In this document: in pieces, positions 1 to 11,286 of the stretch
Position numbering within the stretch: position 1 is the first letter of the stretch
Layout of the letters: the number at the start of each line of letters is the position of its first letter
DNA from: Shinisaurus crocodilurus
Taxonomy: Eukaryota > Chordata > Lepidosauria > Squamata > Shinisauridae
NCBI GenBank assembly: GCA_021292165.1
Contig: CM037878.1
Span: 1,302,001-1,366,000, forward strand
Reading direction: 5' to 3'
Length of the DNA stretch: 64,000 nucleotides
Notes under the pieces: model-generated
What the model was told of the DNA's origin: nothing
Databases searched by the model: none
Seen by the model: only the letters and a program-made list of their open reading frames with translations
Program-made: the position numbers and the translations under genes

Positions 1-437
1 TGCAAGAACAAAGCAAGTCAAACCAGGCCAAGCTTTTCCTAGCTAACCTGTCAGAGTGGCATACCTGCCCAGATGGAACTTCCCAGCATCCACGCCCCAA
101 AGGAAGAACCCTGAAGCCTTTCCCCCTAGCTCCTTTATTGCCCCCAGGGTCCATTTTCACACCCAGCGTTCACCAATCCTGTCTTCCTAACTGTCGAAGG
201 AGGGCCCCCCGCCCTTTCTCAGCTGTAGACACTTTCTCATGACTTCATCCCAATTAACACCTGACCTTGCTTCTCAGCTCTGCAGCTCACCCTTATCTCC
301 CAGGTGCTCCCAACCACCCTCCCAGTACATTCCAAAAGACTAAAGTAAAAATCCGTTAGCTAAACAGCAATGGGGGGGGAAGGGACATCTAACAGGGTTT
401 CCCTAAAGTCCCAGCTACTACAAGTCCCATCTTCACA
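1..437 (-). repeat. LTR, partial (3' LTR of copy 1, cut by window edge)
   Basis: This stretch matches 5644-6080 base for base in register. It ends with TTCACA at 437, the TG...CA terminus, and is followed by the C-run that is the polypurine tract on the minus strand. The other part of this LTR lies left of the window. Confidence 0.93.
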
Positions 438-450
438 TCCCCCCCTTTAA
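438..450 (-). other. Polypurine tract of copy 1
   Basis: On the minus strand this reads TTAAAGGGGGGGA and abuts the LTR start TGTGAAG. That is the normal place for the plus-strand primer of an LTR retrotransposon. Equivalent tracts lie at 6081-6093, 12068-12080 and 18047-18059. Confidence 0.8.
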
Positions 451-495
451 GGAGATGAGACTGGGAGGGAATTCCTGCCAGACCTCATCTTCTAC

Positions 496-1248
496 TTATT
501 CTTCAGTGTGAATCCGAGACAAGCTATCAGCCAATACATTCTCCCTTCCCTTAATACGAACTATGGAAAATGTATAATCTTGTAAGGCCAGACTCCACCG
601 TAACAACTTCCCATTTGAATTTTTCATTTTGTTTAGCCAACACAAAGGAGAATGATCTGTCTGTAATTGAAATGACCTCCCCCAAAGGTAAGGCCGTAAT
701 TTCCCCAAAGCCCACACGATGGCTAAACATTCTTTTTCAATGGTGGACAGATTTCTTTCCCGAGGGATCAACTTCTTACTCAAATAGGCCACCGGCACCA
801 GTTGCCGATCCGGTCCCTCCTGTAACAGCACCGCCCCAACCCCAGTTGCCGATGCATCTGTTTGTAACACAAAAGGAGAGGAAAAGTCAGGGGCTCTCAG
901 GATAGGTGCTGCCGTTAGTTTGTCTTTAAGAAGGTCAAAGGCCTGCTGGCACCTTTCTGTCCAAATTACTCGCACTGGTTTTCTTTTCTGACACAGGTCC
1001 GTCAAAGGCGCGGCAATAGTACTGTAATGGGGTACAAATCTCCGATAGTAGCCAGCTAGCCCCAGAAAAGATTGAACTTGTCTCTTAGTTTGGGGCACAG
1101 GCCAATCTCGGATGGCTTCCAACTTTGCTTCCAGAGGCTTGATATTTACACTCCCCACCCTATGGCCAAGGTACACCACCTCCCCCAAACCAAATTGACA
1201 TTTTGGAGCTTTTATCGTTAACCCAGCTTCTGTAAGCCGCTCGAACAC
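496..1248 (-). pseudogene. Copy 1 RNase H segment of pol
   Basis: The frame (250 codons) encodes the RT thumb/connection followed by an RNase H domain. Visible motifs are LQTDAS, the STIEKE glutamate helix and LQTDHSPL, supplying the acidic residues of the family. It ends at the pol stop at 496-498. It is in frame with the RT upstream but separated from it by one TGA at about 1249-1251. Copy 1 is the only copy whose RNase H is otherwise uninterrupted: the other three carry an extra TAG after the sequence GVGAVLL. Confidence 0.9.
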
Positions 1249-1251
1249 TTG

Positions 1252-2844
1252 TCAAAGATGATCCAGATGCTCTTCCCAAGTCTGCGAAAAAATGGCTAAA
1301 TCATCTAAATAAGCACAGGCAAAGGCCCCCAGCCCATTCAACAGTTTATCCATTAGACGCATGAAGGTTAATGGTGCCGATTGGAGACCAAACGGAAGGA
1401 CGGTGAACTCGAATAGCCCTTTATGGGTAACAAAAGCAGTTTTGGGGGCATCCTCTTCTGCCAGAGGCACCTGCCAATATCCCTTAGTCAAGTCCAAAGT
1501 GGTAATGTACTTGGCTGTTCCCAATTGTTCTATCAGATGGTCTGCTCTGGGCATGGGGTAGGGGTCTAGATGTGTCAATTCATTAATTTTTCTAAAATCT
1601 ATACAAAATCTCACTTCTTGGGACTGCTTCTTGCTCACCAGTACAATAGGAGAAGACCACATGCTCTGGGACGGTCTAATAACACCCAGATCTAACATAG
1701 ACTGTAATTCCTGTTCAATAATTTCTGCATGTCGGCCTGTAGCTCGATAGGGATAGGAGCGCACGGGAGCATGTTCCCCTGTCGGAATGGCATGTTGTAC
1801 TAACGTCGTTCTCCCTGGAATGCTGGAAAACAAAGGAGCAAAATCTGTAATTAATTGCTGCAATCCTTGGCGTTGCTGTAGGGGCAAAGTTAAAGGCCAG
1901 TGTATTTCCTCTATCCCTCCTTTCTGTTGACATTCTTCTAACAGATCCAAAGGCCCATCCAGCTCTTCGGGCCCAGGCTGAAGGGGAAACACAAAATCTT
2001 TCCAGTCCACATACCGCTTAAGCATATTGACATGAAAAACCTTCGGCAATCGCGAGGTCTCTGCATGCTGCAGCAGATAGTTGACTTCCCCCAGCCATTC
2101 TTTCACAGTCAAAGGCCCTTCCCACTTAAGGGTTAACTTATCGGGCTTAACCGGTTTGAGAACAAGAACCTGGTCTCCGGGCTGAAACACTCGGATTCGG
2201 GCAGTTTGATCATACCACGCCTTTTGCGTGCCTTGAGCTTGGGCTAAATGCTCCTGCGCCACTTGTTGTACCTCTCTCAGAGTATTCTGTAGCATTTGCA
2301 TAAAACTTATAACATTCTGAGAGGAACTGACCACCTTTTGTTCCCACTCTTCTCTAAGCATAGTCAGAGGACCTCTGAGTTCCCGGCCAAACATTAGCTC
2401 ATTCGGAGAAAACCCCAAGCTTTCCTGAGGGGCATCTCGATACGCAAATAAGACCATGGGAAGCCCTTGATCCCAGTCTTTAGGGTGGTTTGTCACATAG
2501 GCTCGAATCATCTTTCCCAGGGTCTGATTGAACCTCTCCACTAGCCCATTTGTCTGATGATGATAGGGTACAGAGAAACATTGCTCTACCCCTCCCAGTT
2601 CCCACATCTTTTGCATTAGTTGAGACACAAATCCAGGTCCCCGGTCTGAAAGTACTACTTTGGGCATACCCAGCCGGGCACAAATAGTTAATAAAGTCTT
2701 AGCCAAAGTAGAAACAGTGATTGATGTTAACGGTACAGCTTCTGCATAGCGAGTTGCGAAATCCACAACCGTGAGAATGAATTTTTTGCCTGTCTTGGTG
2801 GGCGTCTGGAAAGGCCCCAATATATCCGCAGCAATTTTTTTCAA
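1252..2844 (-). pseudogene. Copy 1 integrase core plus reverse transcriptase segment of pol
   Basis: The frame has 530 codons. Residues 1-150 are a DDE integrase core: D7 in ADILGPF, D67 in LSDRGPGF and E103 in GLVERFNQ, so the second and third acids are 35 residues apart as in retroviral integrases. A linker with a GPL(T)VKEWLG-like C-terminal integrase patch follows. From about residue 345 it is a reverse transcriptase with the palm motif CIDFRKIN, the LTKGYWQVPL motif, LPFGLQSAP and the catalytic YLDD at residues 512-515. Integrase before RT is the reverse of most Ty3/Gypsy elements and matches Gmr1-like ones. The frame is offset from the protease/zinc-finger frame by a frameshift near 2835-2845 and ends at a TGA before RNase H. 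Confidence 0.93.
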
Positions 2845-3946
2845 AGGGAGTCTCTATTCGGGGAAGGGGCTGTAAAGGGGCTTTAGGGTGATCTTTATTG
2901 AACCCCACTCTTTGGCAGGTGTCACAAGAGCGACAACAGTTTTTCACGGCTTCGGCCACTGAAGGCCAATAAAATTCATTAGACACCTTGTGCAAAGTCC
3001 GTTTCCTCCCCAAATGCCCCCCCCCCCACGCAGTGGCATGAGCCAACTGTAAAACCGGTTCTCGAAACCCTTGTGGCACCACTAACTGGCAATAAATCTT
3101 CCACCTTTGTCCAACTCCTTTCGGTGCAAACTCTCGGTATAAGACTCCCGCCTCCCAAAAGAACTGAACAGGATGTTGAGGCATCACGGTAGCCACCTGG
3201 TTTTCAGCCGCCTCCCTGCACTCCTGCAAGGACGGATCTTGGTTTTGAGCCTCTACAAAGGCAGTGGAGCGAAGATTCCCTGAAAGGATTTCTTCTCTCT
3301 CCACCACATCCTCTTCGCCTGCTGGCAGTAAATCTTTTCCCTGCTGTTTAGCTGACTCTGGCTCTGCTGGGTCTCCGTCCCCCTCCCTTGCCCGTCCGTC
3401 CATAGCTGTCGCCTCCCCCTCAGCAGGGGGGCAAGATTCTACTGTCTGGGCCGGGAATACGGGGTCTGGGGAGGCCTGCTTCGTCTTAATTGTTTGACTC
3501 CGAGTCACCGCTAAAACAGGGGCTTGACTGGCCAAGAAAGCCAGATCATTTCCAATAAGAAACGTAGTAAATTCAGTTTCATGTACTAGCAAGTCCAATT
3601 CTCCTTTCCAATTTTTGTATTCTAACGGTATTCTGGCCAAAGGCATGGCAATGGGGGGAGAGTTATAAGGAGTGATGGTAAAAAATTGTCCCTCTAGCAT
3701 TTGTCCTGGCTTCACCAAACTCCAGTCAATAGCGGAAAGGGCAGCCGCCCCACTGTCTCTCCAACCCTGTCCCCATTGCCCATTAATTTTAAGAATTGTA
3801 GCTGGCTCCACTTGACTTGTCCCGGTTGAACCAAAGCCATCGCCGGCTCCTTTCTCTTCCATGACGGTGAATGCCTGGCCGCGACTCCATTTCCGGGAAT
3901 ACGCGGGACGGGATCTTCTCCCTCTCCCTCGCTGGCCCCACTCCAA
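2699..3946 (-). pseudogene. Copy 1 protease and integrase zinc-binding segment of pol
   Basis: This frame overlaps the gag end and lies in the -1 frame relative to gag, which suggests -1 frameshifting as in many retroelements; I found no canonical slippery heptamer. An aspartic protease motif DSGA lies at residues 64-67, followed by a flap-like region. After an acidic spacer comes the integrase HHCC zinc domain (H...H in the HATAW...GGGHLGRKRT stretch, then SCDTCQR). The useful frame ends at a run of seven A residues (plus-strand T-run at about 2833-2841), after which the integrase core continues in another frame. The last 35 or so codons here are out-of-frame sequence. Confidence 0.85.
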
Positions 3947-5202
3947 TCCGAGGCTTCTCCGGGGGAGTCAGCGAGAGGCACTGGTCTCACAGCACCCACT
4001 TTAGCAGCTGCTTCTTTTTGCAACTTGGCTTTTACTTTGGGGCGGTCTCGATGCATATCACCTTCACCTTTACAATAAAAACACCCGGTTGTCGTCGGGG
4101 TCGAAGTAGCTTTGGGCCCGATTCCTCCTCCAGTTGGTCCTCCCGACTTCGTTGGATTTGGTGTCTCACCCTTTCCGCCGCCTCCCGCCAGCTTGGCTGG
4201 GGTGGTTCGATTGCTGCTTCCACCCTTCCGATACACTCCCATCTGGTCCGCAAGCAGCACCGCTTGCCGGAGGGTGGTAGGCCGCTGATCACTCACCAGT
4301 GCTGCCCTTCCCTCGGGAAGAACGGCATAAAACTGTTCTAAGGCCACCAGCTCCCGCAAATCTCGAAAGGAGGCAGCTTGAGCCGTCTCCAGCCATAAAT
4401 CCAGGGACCTCCGCAGCCTCGTTACCGTGGAGACAAAACCCTCACCGGGCTCAGCCTTAATTTCTCTGAAATGTTGCCGATACCTCTCGGCCGAAAGGCA
4501 AAAAGTTTGTCTGACTAGTTCTTTAAACTGTCCATAGTTATGCGTATCCTCTCGCGGGACGCTGTACAACAGTTGAGCCAGACAGCCAGAGGCTCGTGAT
4601 CGAAGGGCCGACATCCAGCTGCCACGGGGAATACGCTCATCTTCGCAGGCAATTTCAAACAAGCCCAAATATTCCAACGGATCCTGCCCCTCGTGAAAAC
4701 GGGGCAGATCCTTGAAGTTTGGCTTCTCAGGATGAACAGTTCCAGTGTGTTTTGCCAACTGGTTTTGCAGAAGGTCAACTTGCTTTTGTAATTCTCTTTC
4801 TCTGGACGTAGGCCTGGGGCGAGACAGGTCTTTTTGTCTCTCTCTCTCCTTGGAAGTAGATCTGGGACGAGACAGGTTCGGGATCCTCCGGGTCCGCCGG
4901 AGGGGAACCGCTGTTGCTCCCCCTTCTTCTCCTTGGTCATTTCCGCTGCCCATACTCCACCTCCGGGACCTGGAGATCTCCCCTCGGCCCCTAGATTCCA
5001 CCATCCAGTCTGCCAAGCGAGATGGGATCGGCACCCTTCTCTCTTCGCCCTCCCAGTCAACAGTCACTTCAATAGGAGGGGCGACTCGAGGAACCTCAAC
5101 TGGTAAAATTTCCTCCCGGTCCAACACCGGCGGATTGTCTGCCGCCTCTGCTCCCAGCAGGGGTCGGTCCTGATCCAACAGAGCAGACTCCATTTCTGCC
5201 AT
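3712..5202 (-). CDS. gag: Copy 1 gag polyprotein with SCAN-like capsid
   Basis: This is an open frame of 496 codons starting 97 bases downstream of the LTR edge. The N-terminus is acidic; residues 95-150 are rich in R, S and E with a coiled-coil-like stretch (ERELQKQVDLLQNQLAK). The capsid part (about 155-335) contains a segment resembling SCAN domains (HFREIKAEPGE..., LEQFYAVLP), as expected for Gmr1-like gypsy, from which vertebrate SCAN is thought to derive. The nucleocapsid knuckle CFYCKGEGDMHRDR lacks the third and fourth ligands of CX2CX4HX4C (D and R instead). The frame overlaps pol by about 235 bases. The start ATG is the first in frame after the leader. Confidence 0.88.
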   Translation of the reverse strand: MAEMESALLDQDRPLLGAEAADNPPVLDREEILPVEVPRVAPPIEVTVDWEGEERRVPIPSRLADWMVESRGRGEISRSRRWSMGSGNDQGEEGGATAVPLRRTRRIPNLSRPRSTSKERERQKDLSRPRPTSRERELQKQVDLLQNQLAKHTGTVHPEKPNFKDLPRFHEGQDPLEYLGLFEIACEDERIPRGSWMSALRSRASGCLAQLLYSVPREDTHNYGQFKELVRQTFCLSAERYRQHFREIKAEPGEGFVSTVTRLRRSLDLWLETAQAASFRDLRELVALEQFYAVLPEGRAALVSDQRPTTLRQAVLLADQMGVYRKGGSSNRTTPAKLAGGGGKGETPNPTKSGGPTGGGIGPKATSTPTTTGCFYCKGEGDMHRDRPKVKAKLQKEAAAKVGAVRPVPLADSPGEASDWSGASEGEGEDPVPRIPGNGVAARHSPSWKRKEPAMALVQPGQVKWSQLQFLKLMGNGDRVGETVGRLPFPLLTGVW

Positions 5203-5281
5203 GAAAACTTTTCCCTATCTGGAAAATAACAAACCCTTGCCTGGTTTGACAAACAAATGTTCCTCAGGTGGGCTGCAAAAT

Positions 5282-5299
5282 CCGACCGTTAAGCCACCA
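5282..5299 (-). other. Primer-binding site of copy 1
   Basis: On the minus strand TGGTGGCTTAACGGTCGG directly abuts the LTR end. The leading TGG pairs with the CCA tail of a tRNA; I cannot name the tRNA. Equivalent sites are 11269-11286, 17249-17266 and 28426-28443. Copies 1 and 3 have A where copies 2 and 4 have G (GGCTTAACGG versus GGCTTAGCGG, minus strand). Confidence 0.75.
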
Positions 5300-6080
5300 T
5301 GTGAAGGAGGCTGATCTTACACCAACCCTCCAGGGTAGGCCACAGCCCCAATGTTCCCTGGACTGGCACACACCTCCCAAGGTCCCATACACCAAACCGG
5401 TGTAGCAGCCCCAACCTTTAGACAAGGAACATACGCCAAGATTAAGTTGGAGACTTTATTAAAAAGTAAAAATAACAAGTTAGTCAGTGTAGGGTCTCCA
5501 ATTGTCCAATATAAGTAAAATAATCCCTTATAAGAAAGGGCTAAAAGAAGGTAAGGGAAAAGGGGTGAGGTAGTTGTTGTGAGGAAAAGGGATTGGGAAT
5601 AAAAAGGGACTCTAAAAGAATATAAAAACAAACCCCAAGAGTCTGCAAGAACAAAGCAAGTCAAACCAGGCCAAGCTTTTCCTAGCTAACCTGTCAGAGT
5701 GGCATACCTGCCCAGATGGAACTTCCCAGCATCCACGCCCCAAAGGAAGAACCCTGAAGCCTTTCCCCCTAGCTCCTTTATTGCCCCCAGGGTCCATTTT
5801 CACACCCAGCGTTCACCAATCCTGTCTTCCTAACTGTCGAAGGAGGGCCCCCCGCCCTTTCTCAGCTGTAGACACTTTCTCATGACTTCATCCCAATTAA
5901 CACCTGACCTTGCTTCTCAGCTCTGCAGCTCACCCTTATCTCCCAGGTGCTCCCAACCACCCTCCCAGTACATTCCAAAAGACTAAAGTAAAAATCCGTT
6001 AGCTAAACAGCAATGGGGGGGGAAGGGACATCTAACAGGGTTTCCCTAAAGTCCCAGCTACTACAAGTCCCATCTTCACA
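5300..6080 (-). repeat. LTR shared by copies 1 and 2
   Basis: This is a complete 781-bp LTR, starting TGTGAAGG and ending TTCACA on the plus strand. It serves both as 5' LTR of copy 1 and 3' LTR of copy 2. On the minus strand an AATAAA lies at 5455-5460, about 70 bases beyond a TATAAG at about 5529, a plausible promoter and poly(A) arrangement. It carries the A-type variant GAACATACG at about 5426. Confidence 0.93.
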
Positions 6081-6138
6081 TCCCCCCCTTTAAGGAGATG
6101 AGACTGGGAGGGAATTCCTGCCAGACCTCATCTTCTAC

Positions 6139-9100
6139 TTATTCTTCAGTGTGAATCCGAGACAAGCTATCAGCCAATACATTCTCCCTTCCCTTAATAT
6201 GAACTATGGAAAATGTATAATCTTGTAAGGCCAGACTCCACCGTAACAACTTCCCATTCGAATTTTTCATTTTGTTTAGCCAACACAAAGGAGAATGATC
6301 TGTCTGTAATTGAAATGACCTCCCCCAAAGGTAAGGCCGTAATTTCCCCAAAGCCCACACGATGGCTAAACATTCTTTTTCAATGGTGGACAGATTTCTT
6401 TCCCGAGGGATCAACTTCTTACTCAAATAGGCCACCAGCAGCAGTTGCCGATCCGGTCCCTCCTATAACAGCACCGCCCCAACCCCAGTTGCCGATGCAT
6501 CTGTTTGTAACACAAAAGGAGAGGAAAAGTCAGGGGCTCTCAGGATAGGTGCTGCCGTTAGTTTGTCTTTAAGAAGGTCAAAGGCCTGCTGGCACGTTTC
6601 TGTCCAAATTACTCGCACTGGTTTTCTTTTCTGACACAGGTCCGTCAAAGGCGCGGCAATAGTACTGTAATGGGGTACAAATCTCCGATAGTAGCCAGCT
6701 AGCCCCAGAAAAGATTGAACTTGTCTCTTAGTTTGGGGCACAGGCCAATCTCGGATGGCTTCCAACTTTGCTTCCAGAGGCTTGATATTTCCACTCCCCA
6801 CCCTATGGCCAAGGTACACCACCTCCCCCAAACCAAATTGACATTTTGGAGCTTTTATCGTTAACCCAGCTTCTGTAAGCCGCTCGAACACTTGTCAAAG
6901 ATGATCCAGATGCTCTTCCCAAGTCTGCGAAAAAATGGCTAAATCATCTAAATAAGCACAGGCAAAGGCCCCCCAGCCCATTCAACAGTTTATCCATTAG
7001 ACGCATGAAGGTTAATGGTGCCGATTGGAGACCAAACGGAAGGACGGTGAACTCGAATAGCCCTTTATGGGTAACAAAAGCAGTTTTGGGGGCATCCTCT
7101 TCTGCCAGAGGCACCTGCCAATATCCCTTAGTCAAGTCCAAAGTGGTAATGTACTTGGCTGTTCCCAATTGTTCTATCAGATGGTCTGCTCTGGGCATGG
7201 GGTAGGGGTCTAGATGTGTCAATTCATTAATTTTTCTAAAATCTATACAAAATCTCACTTCTTGGGACTGCTTCTTGCTCACCAGTACAATAGGAGAAGA
7301 CCACATGCTCTGGGACGGTCTAATAACACCCAGATCTAACATAGACTGTAATTCCTGTTCAATAATTTCTGCATGTCGGCCTGTAGCTCGATAGGGATAG
7401 GAGCGCACGGGAGCATGTTCCCCTGTCGGAATGGCATGTTGTACTAACGTCGTTCTCCCTGGAATGCTGGAAAACAAAGGAGCAAAATCTGTAATTAATT
7501 GCTGCAATCCTTGGCGTTGCTGTAGGGGCAAAGTTAAAGGCCAGTGTATTTCCTCTATCCCTCCTTTCTGTTGACATTCTTCTAACAGATCCAAAGGCCC
7601 ATCCAGCTCTTCGGGCCCAGGCTGAAGGGGAAACACAAAATCTTTCCAGTCCACATACCGCTTAAGCATATTGACATGAAAAACCTTCGGCAATCGCGAG
7701 GTCTCTGCATGCTGCAGCAGATAGTTGACTTCCCCCAGCCATTCTTTCACAGTCAAAGGCCCTTCCCACTTAAGGGTTAACTTATCGGGCTTAACCGGTT
7801 TGAGAACAAGAACCTGGTCTCCGGGCTGAAACACTCGGATTCGGGCAGTTTGATCATACCACGCCTTTGCGTGCCTTGAGCTTGGGCTAAATGCTCCTGC
7901 GCCACTTGTTGTACCTCTCTCAGAGTATTCTGTAGCATTTGCATAAAACTTATAACATTCTGAGAGGAACTGACCACCTTTTGTTCCCACTCTTCTCTAA
8001 GCATAGTCAGAGGACCTCTGAGTTCCCGGCCAAACATTAGCTCATTCGGAGAAAACCCCAAGCTTTCCTGAGGGGCATCTCGATACGCAAATAAGACCAT
8101 GGGAAGCCCTTGATCCCAGTCTTTAGGGTGGTTTGTCACATAGGCTCGAATCATCTTTCCCAGGGTCTGATTGAACCTCTCCACTAGCCCATTTGTCTGA
8201 TGATGATAGGGTACAGAGAAACATTGCTCTACCCCTCCCAGTTCCCACATCTTTTGCATTAGTTGAGACACAAATCCAGGTCCCCGGTCTGAAAGTACTA
8301 CTTTGGGCATACCCAGCCGGGCACAAATAGTTAATAAAGTCTTAGCCAAAGTAGAAGCAGTGATTGATGTTAACGGTACAGCTTCTGCATAGCGAGTTGC
8401 GAAATCCACCTTCTACTTATTCTTCAGTGTGAATCCGAGACAAGCTATCAGCCAATACATTCTCCCTTCCCTTAATATGAACTACGGAAAATGTATAATC
8501 TTGTAAGGCCAGACTCCACCGTAACAACTTCCCATTCGAATTTTTCATTTTGTTTTGCCAATACAAGTTCCTCCCAGTTCCCACATCTTTTGCATTAGTT
8601 GAGACACAAATCCAGGTCCCCGGTCTGAAAGTACTACTTTGGGCATACCCAGCCGGGCACAAATAGTTAATAAAGTCTTAGCCAAAGTAGAAACAGTGAT
8701 TGATGTTAACGGTACAGCTTCTGCATAGCGAGTTGCGAAATCCACAACCGTGAGAATGAATTTTTTGCCTGTCTTGGTGGGCGTCTGGAAAGGCCCCAAT
8801 ATATCCGCAGCAATTTTTTTCAAAGGGAGTCTCTATTCGGGGAAGGGGCTGTAAAGGGGCTTTAGGGTGATCTTTATTGAACCCCACTCTTTGGCAGGTG
8901 TCACAAGAGCGACAACAGTTTTTCACGGCTTCGGCCACTGAAGGCCAATAAAATTCATTAGACACCTTGTGCAAAGTCCGTTTCCTCCCCAAATGCCCCC
9001 CCCCCCACGCAGTGGCATGAGCCAACTGTAAAACCGGTTCTCGAAACCCTTGTGGCACCACTAACTGGCAATAAATCTTCCACCTTTGTCCAACTCCTTT

Positions 9101-9925
9101 CGGTGCAAACTCTCGGTATAAGACTCCCGCCTCCCAAAAGAACTGAACAGGATGTTGAAGCGTCACGGTAGCCACCTGGTTTTCAGCCGCCTCCCTGCAC
9201 TCCTGCAAGGACGGATCTTGGTTTTGAGCCTCTACAAAGGCAGTGGAGCGAAGATTCCCTGAAAGGATTTCTTCTCTCTCCACCACATCCTCTTCGCCTG
9301 CTGGCAGTAAATCTTTTCCCTGCTGTTTAGCTGACTCTGGCTCTGCTGGGTCTCCGTCCCCCTCCCTTGCCCGTCCGTCCATAGCTGTCGCCTCCCCCTC
9401 AGCAGGGGGGCAAGATTCTACTGTCTGGGCCGGGAATACGGGGTCTGGGGAGGCCTGCTTCGTCTTAATTGTTTGACTCCGAGTCACCGCTAAAACAGGG
9501 GCTTGACTGGCCAAGAAAGCCAGATCATTTCCAATAAGAAACGTAGTAAATTCAGTTTCATGTACTAGCAAGTCCAATTCTCCTTTCCAATTTTTGTATT
9601 CTAACGGTATTCTGGCCAAAGGCATGGCAATGGGGGGAGAGTTATAAGGAGTGATGGTAAAAAATTGTCCCTCTAGCATTTGTCCTGGCTTCACCAAACT
9701 CCAGTCAATAGCGGAAAGGGCAGCCGCCCCACTGTCTCTCCAACCCTGTCCCCATTGCCCATTAATTTTAAGAATTGTAGCTGGCTCCACTTGACTTGTC
9801 CCGGTTGAACCAAAGCCATCGCCGGCTCCTTTCTCTTCCATGACGGTGAATGCCTGGCCGCGACTCCATTTCCGGGAATACGCGGGACGGGATCTTCTCC
9901 CTCTCCCTCGCTGGCCCCACTCCAA
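6139..9925 (-). pseudogene. Copy 2 pol, broken
   Basis: Homologous to copy 1 pol with the same domain order. Breaks: a TAG in RNase H (about 6464), the TGA between RT and RNase H (about 6892), a one-base insertion in a C-run near 6970 just before YLDD, a one-base loss near 7866 in the integrase C-terminal part, the 8409-8752 insertion that interrupts the DDE core, and the A-run frameshift at about 8813. Protease and HHCC zinc domain (8678-9925) remain open. Confidence 0.9.
8409..8752 (-). other. Copy 2 internal rearrangement in integrase (RNase H piece plus duplicated integrase piece)
   Basis: At 8409 the integrase sequence jumps to about 162 bases from the 3' end of RNase H (like 6128-6290), then back to an integrase stretch already present at about 8237-8400, which is read a second time before the normal sequence continues. 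The same junctions are found in copies 3 (from about 14397) and 4 (from about 25569), but not in copy 1 (about 2767). Confidence 0.88.
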
Positions 9926-11189
9926 TCCGAGGCTTCTCCGGGGGAGTCAGCGAGAGGCACTGGTCTCACAGCACCCACTTTAGCAGCTGCTTCTTTTTGC
10001 AACTTGGCTTTTACTTTGGGGCGGTCTCGATGCATATCACCTTCACCTTTACAATAAAAACACCCGGTTGTCGTCGGGGTCGAAGTAGCTTTGGGCCCGA
10101 TTCCTCCTCCAGTTGGTCCTCCCGACTTCGTTGGATTTGGTGTCTCACCCTTTCCGCCGCCTCCCGCCAGCTTGGCTGGGGTGGTTCGATTGCTGCTTCC
10201 ACCCTTCCGATACACTCCCATCTGGTCCGCAAGCAGCACCGCTTGCCGGAGGGTGGTAGGCCGCTGATCACTCACCAGTGCTGCCCTTCCCTCGGGAAGA
10301 ACGGCATAAAACTGTTCTAAGGCCACCAGCTCCCGCAAATCTCGAAAGGAGGCAGCTTGAGCCGTCTCCAGCCATAAATCCAGGGACCTCCGCAGCCTCG
10401 TTACCGTGGAGACAAAACCCTCACCGGGCTCAGCCTTAATTTCTCTGAAATGTTGCCGATACCTCTCGGCCGAAAGGCAAAAAGTTTGTCTGACTAGTTC
10501 TTTAAACTGTCCATAGTTATGCGTATCCTCTCGCGGGACGCTGTACAACAGTTGAGCCAGACAGCCAGAGGCTCGTGATCGAAGGGCCGACATCCAGCTG
10601 CCACGGGGAATACGCTCATCTTCGCAGGCAATTTCAAACAAGCCCAAATATTCCAACGGATCCTGCCCCTCGTGAAAACGGGGCAGATCCTTGAAGTTTG
10701 GCTTCTCAGGATGAACAGTTCCAGTGTGTTTTGCCAACTGGTTTTGCAGAAGGTCAACTTGCTTTTGTAATTCTCTTTCTCTGGACGTAGGCCTGGGGCG
10801 AGACAGGTCTTTTCGTCTCTCTCTCTCCTTGGAAGTAGATCTGGGACGAGACAGGTTCGGGATCCTCCGGGTCCGCCGGAGGGGAACCGCTGTTGCTCCC
10901 TCTTCTTCTCCTTGGTCATTCCGCTGCCCGTATTCCACCTCCGGGACCTGGAGATCTCCCCTCGGCCCCTAGATTCCACCATCCAGTCTGCCAAGCGAGA
11001 TGGGATCGACACCCTTCTCTCTTCGCCCTCCTCGCCTTCCCAGTCAACAGTCACTTCAATAGGAGGGGCGACTCGAGGAACCTCAACTGGTAAAATTTCC
11101 TCCCGGTCCAACACCGGCGGATTGTCTGCCGCCTCTGCTCCCAGCAGGGGTCGGTCCTGATCCAACAGAGCAGACTCCATTTCTGCCAT
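9691..11189 (-). pseudogene. Copy 2 gag, frameshifted
   Basis: Same 5' end as the B-type gag of copy 4, including the GEEGEERR insertion near residue 55. One base is missing near 10919 relative to the other copies, so the start and the capsid lie in two frames (11189-10494 and 10938-9691). The capsid, degraded zinc knuckle and gag-pol overlap otherwise match copy 1. Confidence 0.88.
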
Positions 11190-11286
11190 GAAAACTTTTC
11201 CCTATCTGGAAAATAACAAACCCTTGCCTGGTTTGACAAACAAATGTTCCTCAGGTGGGCTGCAAAATCCGACCGCTAAGCCACCA

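Larger units (their letters stand above)
6081..11286 (-). mobile_element. Gmr1-like gypsy copy 2, internal region (rearranged)
   Basis: The internal region is 5206 bp, 344 bp longer than copy 1. The extra length is a piece of the RNase H end plus a repeated integrase piece at about 8409-8752. It has its own primer-binding site and polypurine tract but shares both LTRs with neighbours. Gag and pol are both broken. It carries B-type variants at the gag start and primer-binding site. Confidence 0.92.

Noticed and set aside
3760..3800. Canonical -1 slippery heptamer for gag-pol frameshifting
   Set aside because: The overlap has CTTAAAA near 3790 (minus strand), which does not fit X-XXY-YYZ; no convincing site found.
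3871..4341. Plus-strand 156-codon frame antisense to gag, repeated in every copy
   Set aside because: It is a shadow of gag; it recurs only because the array repeats, and shows no protein family.
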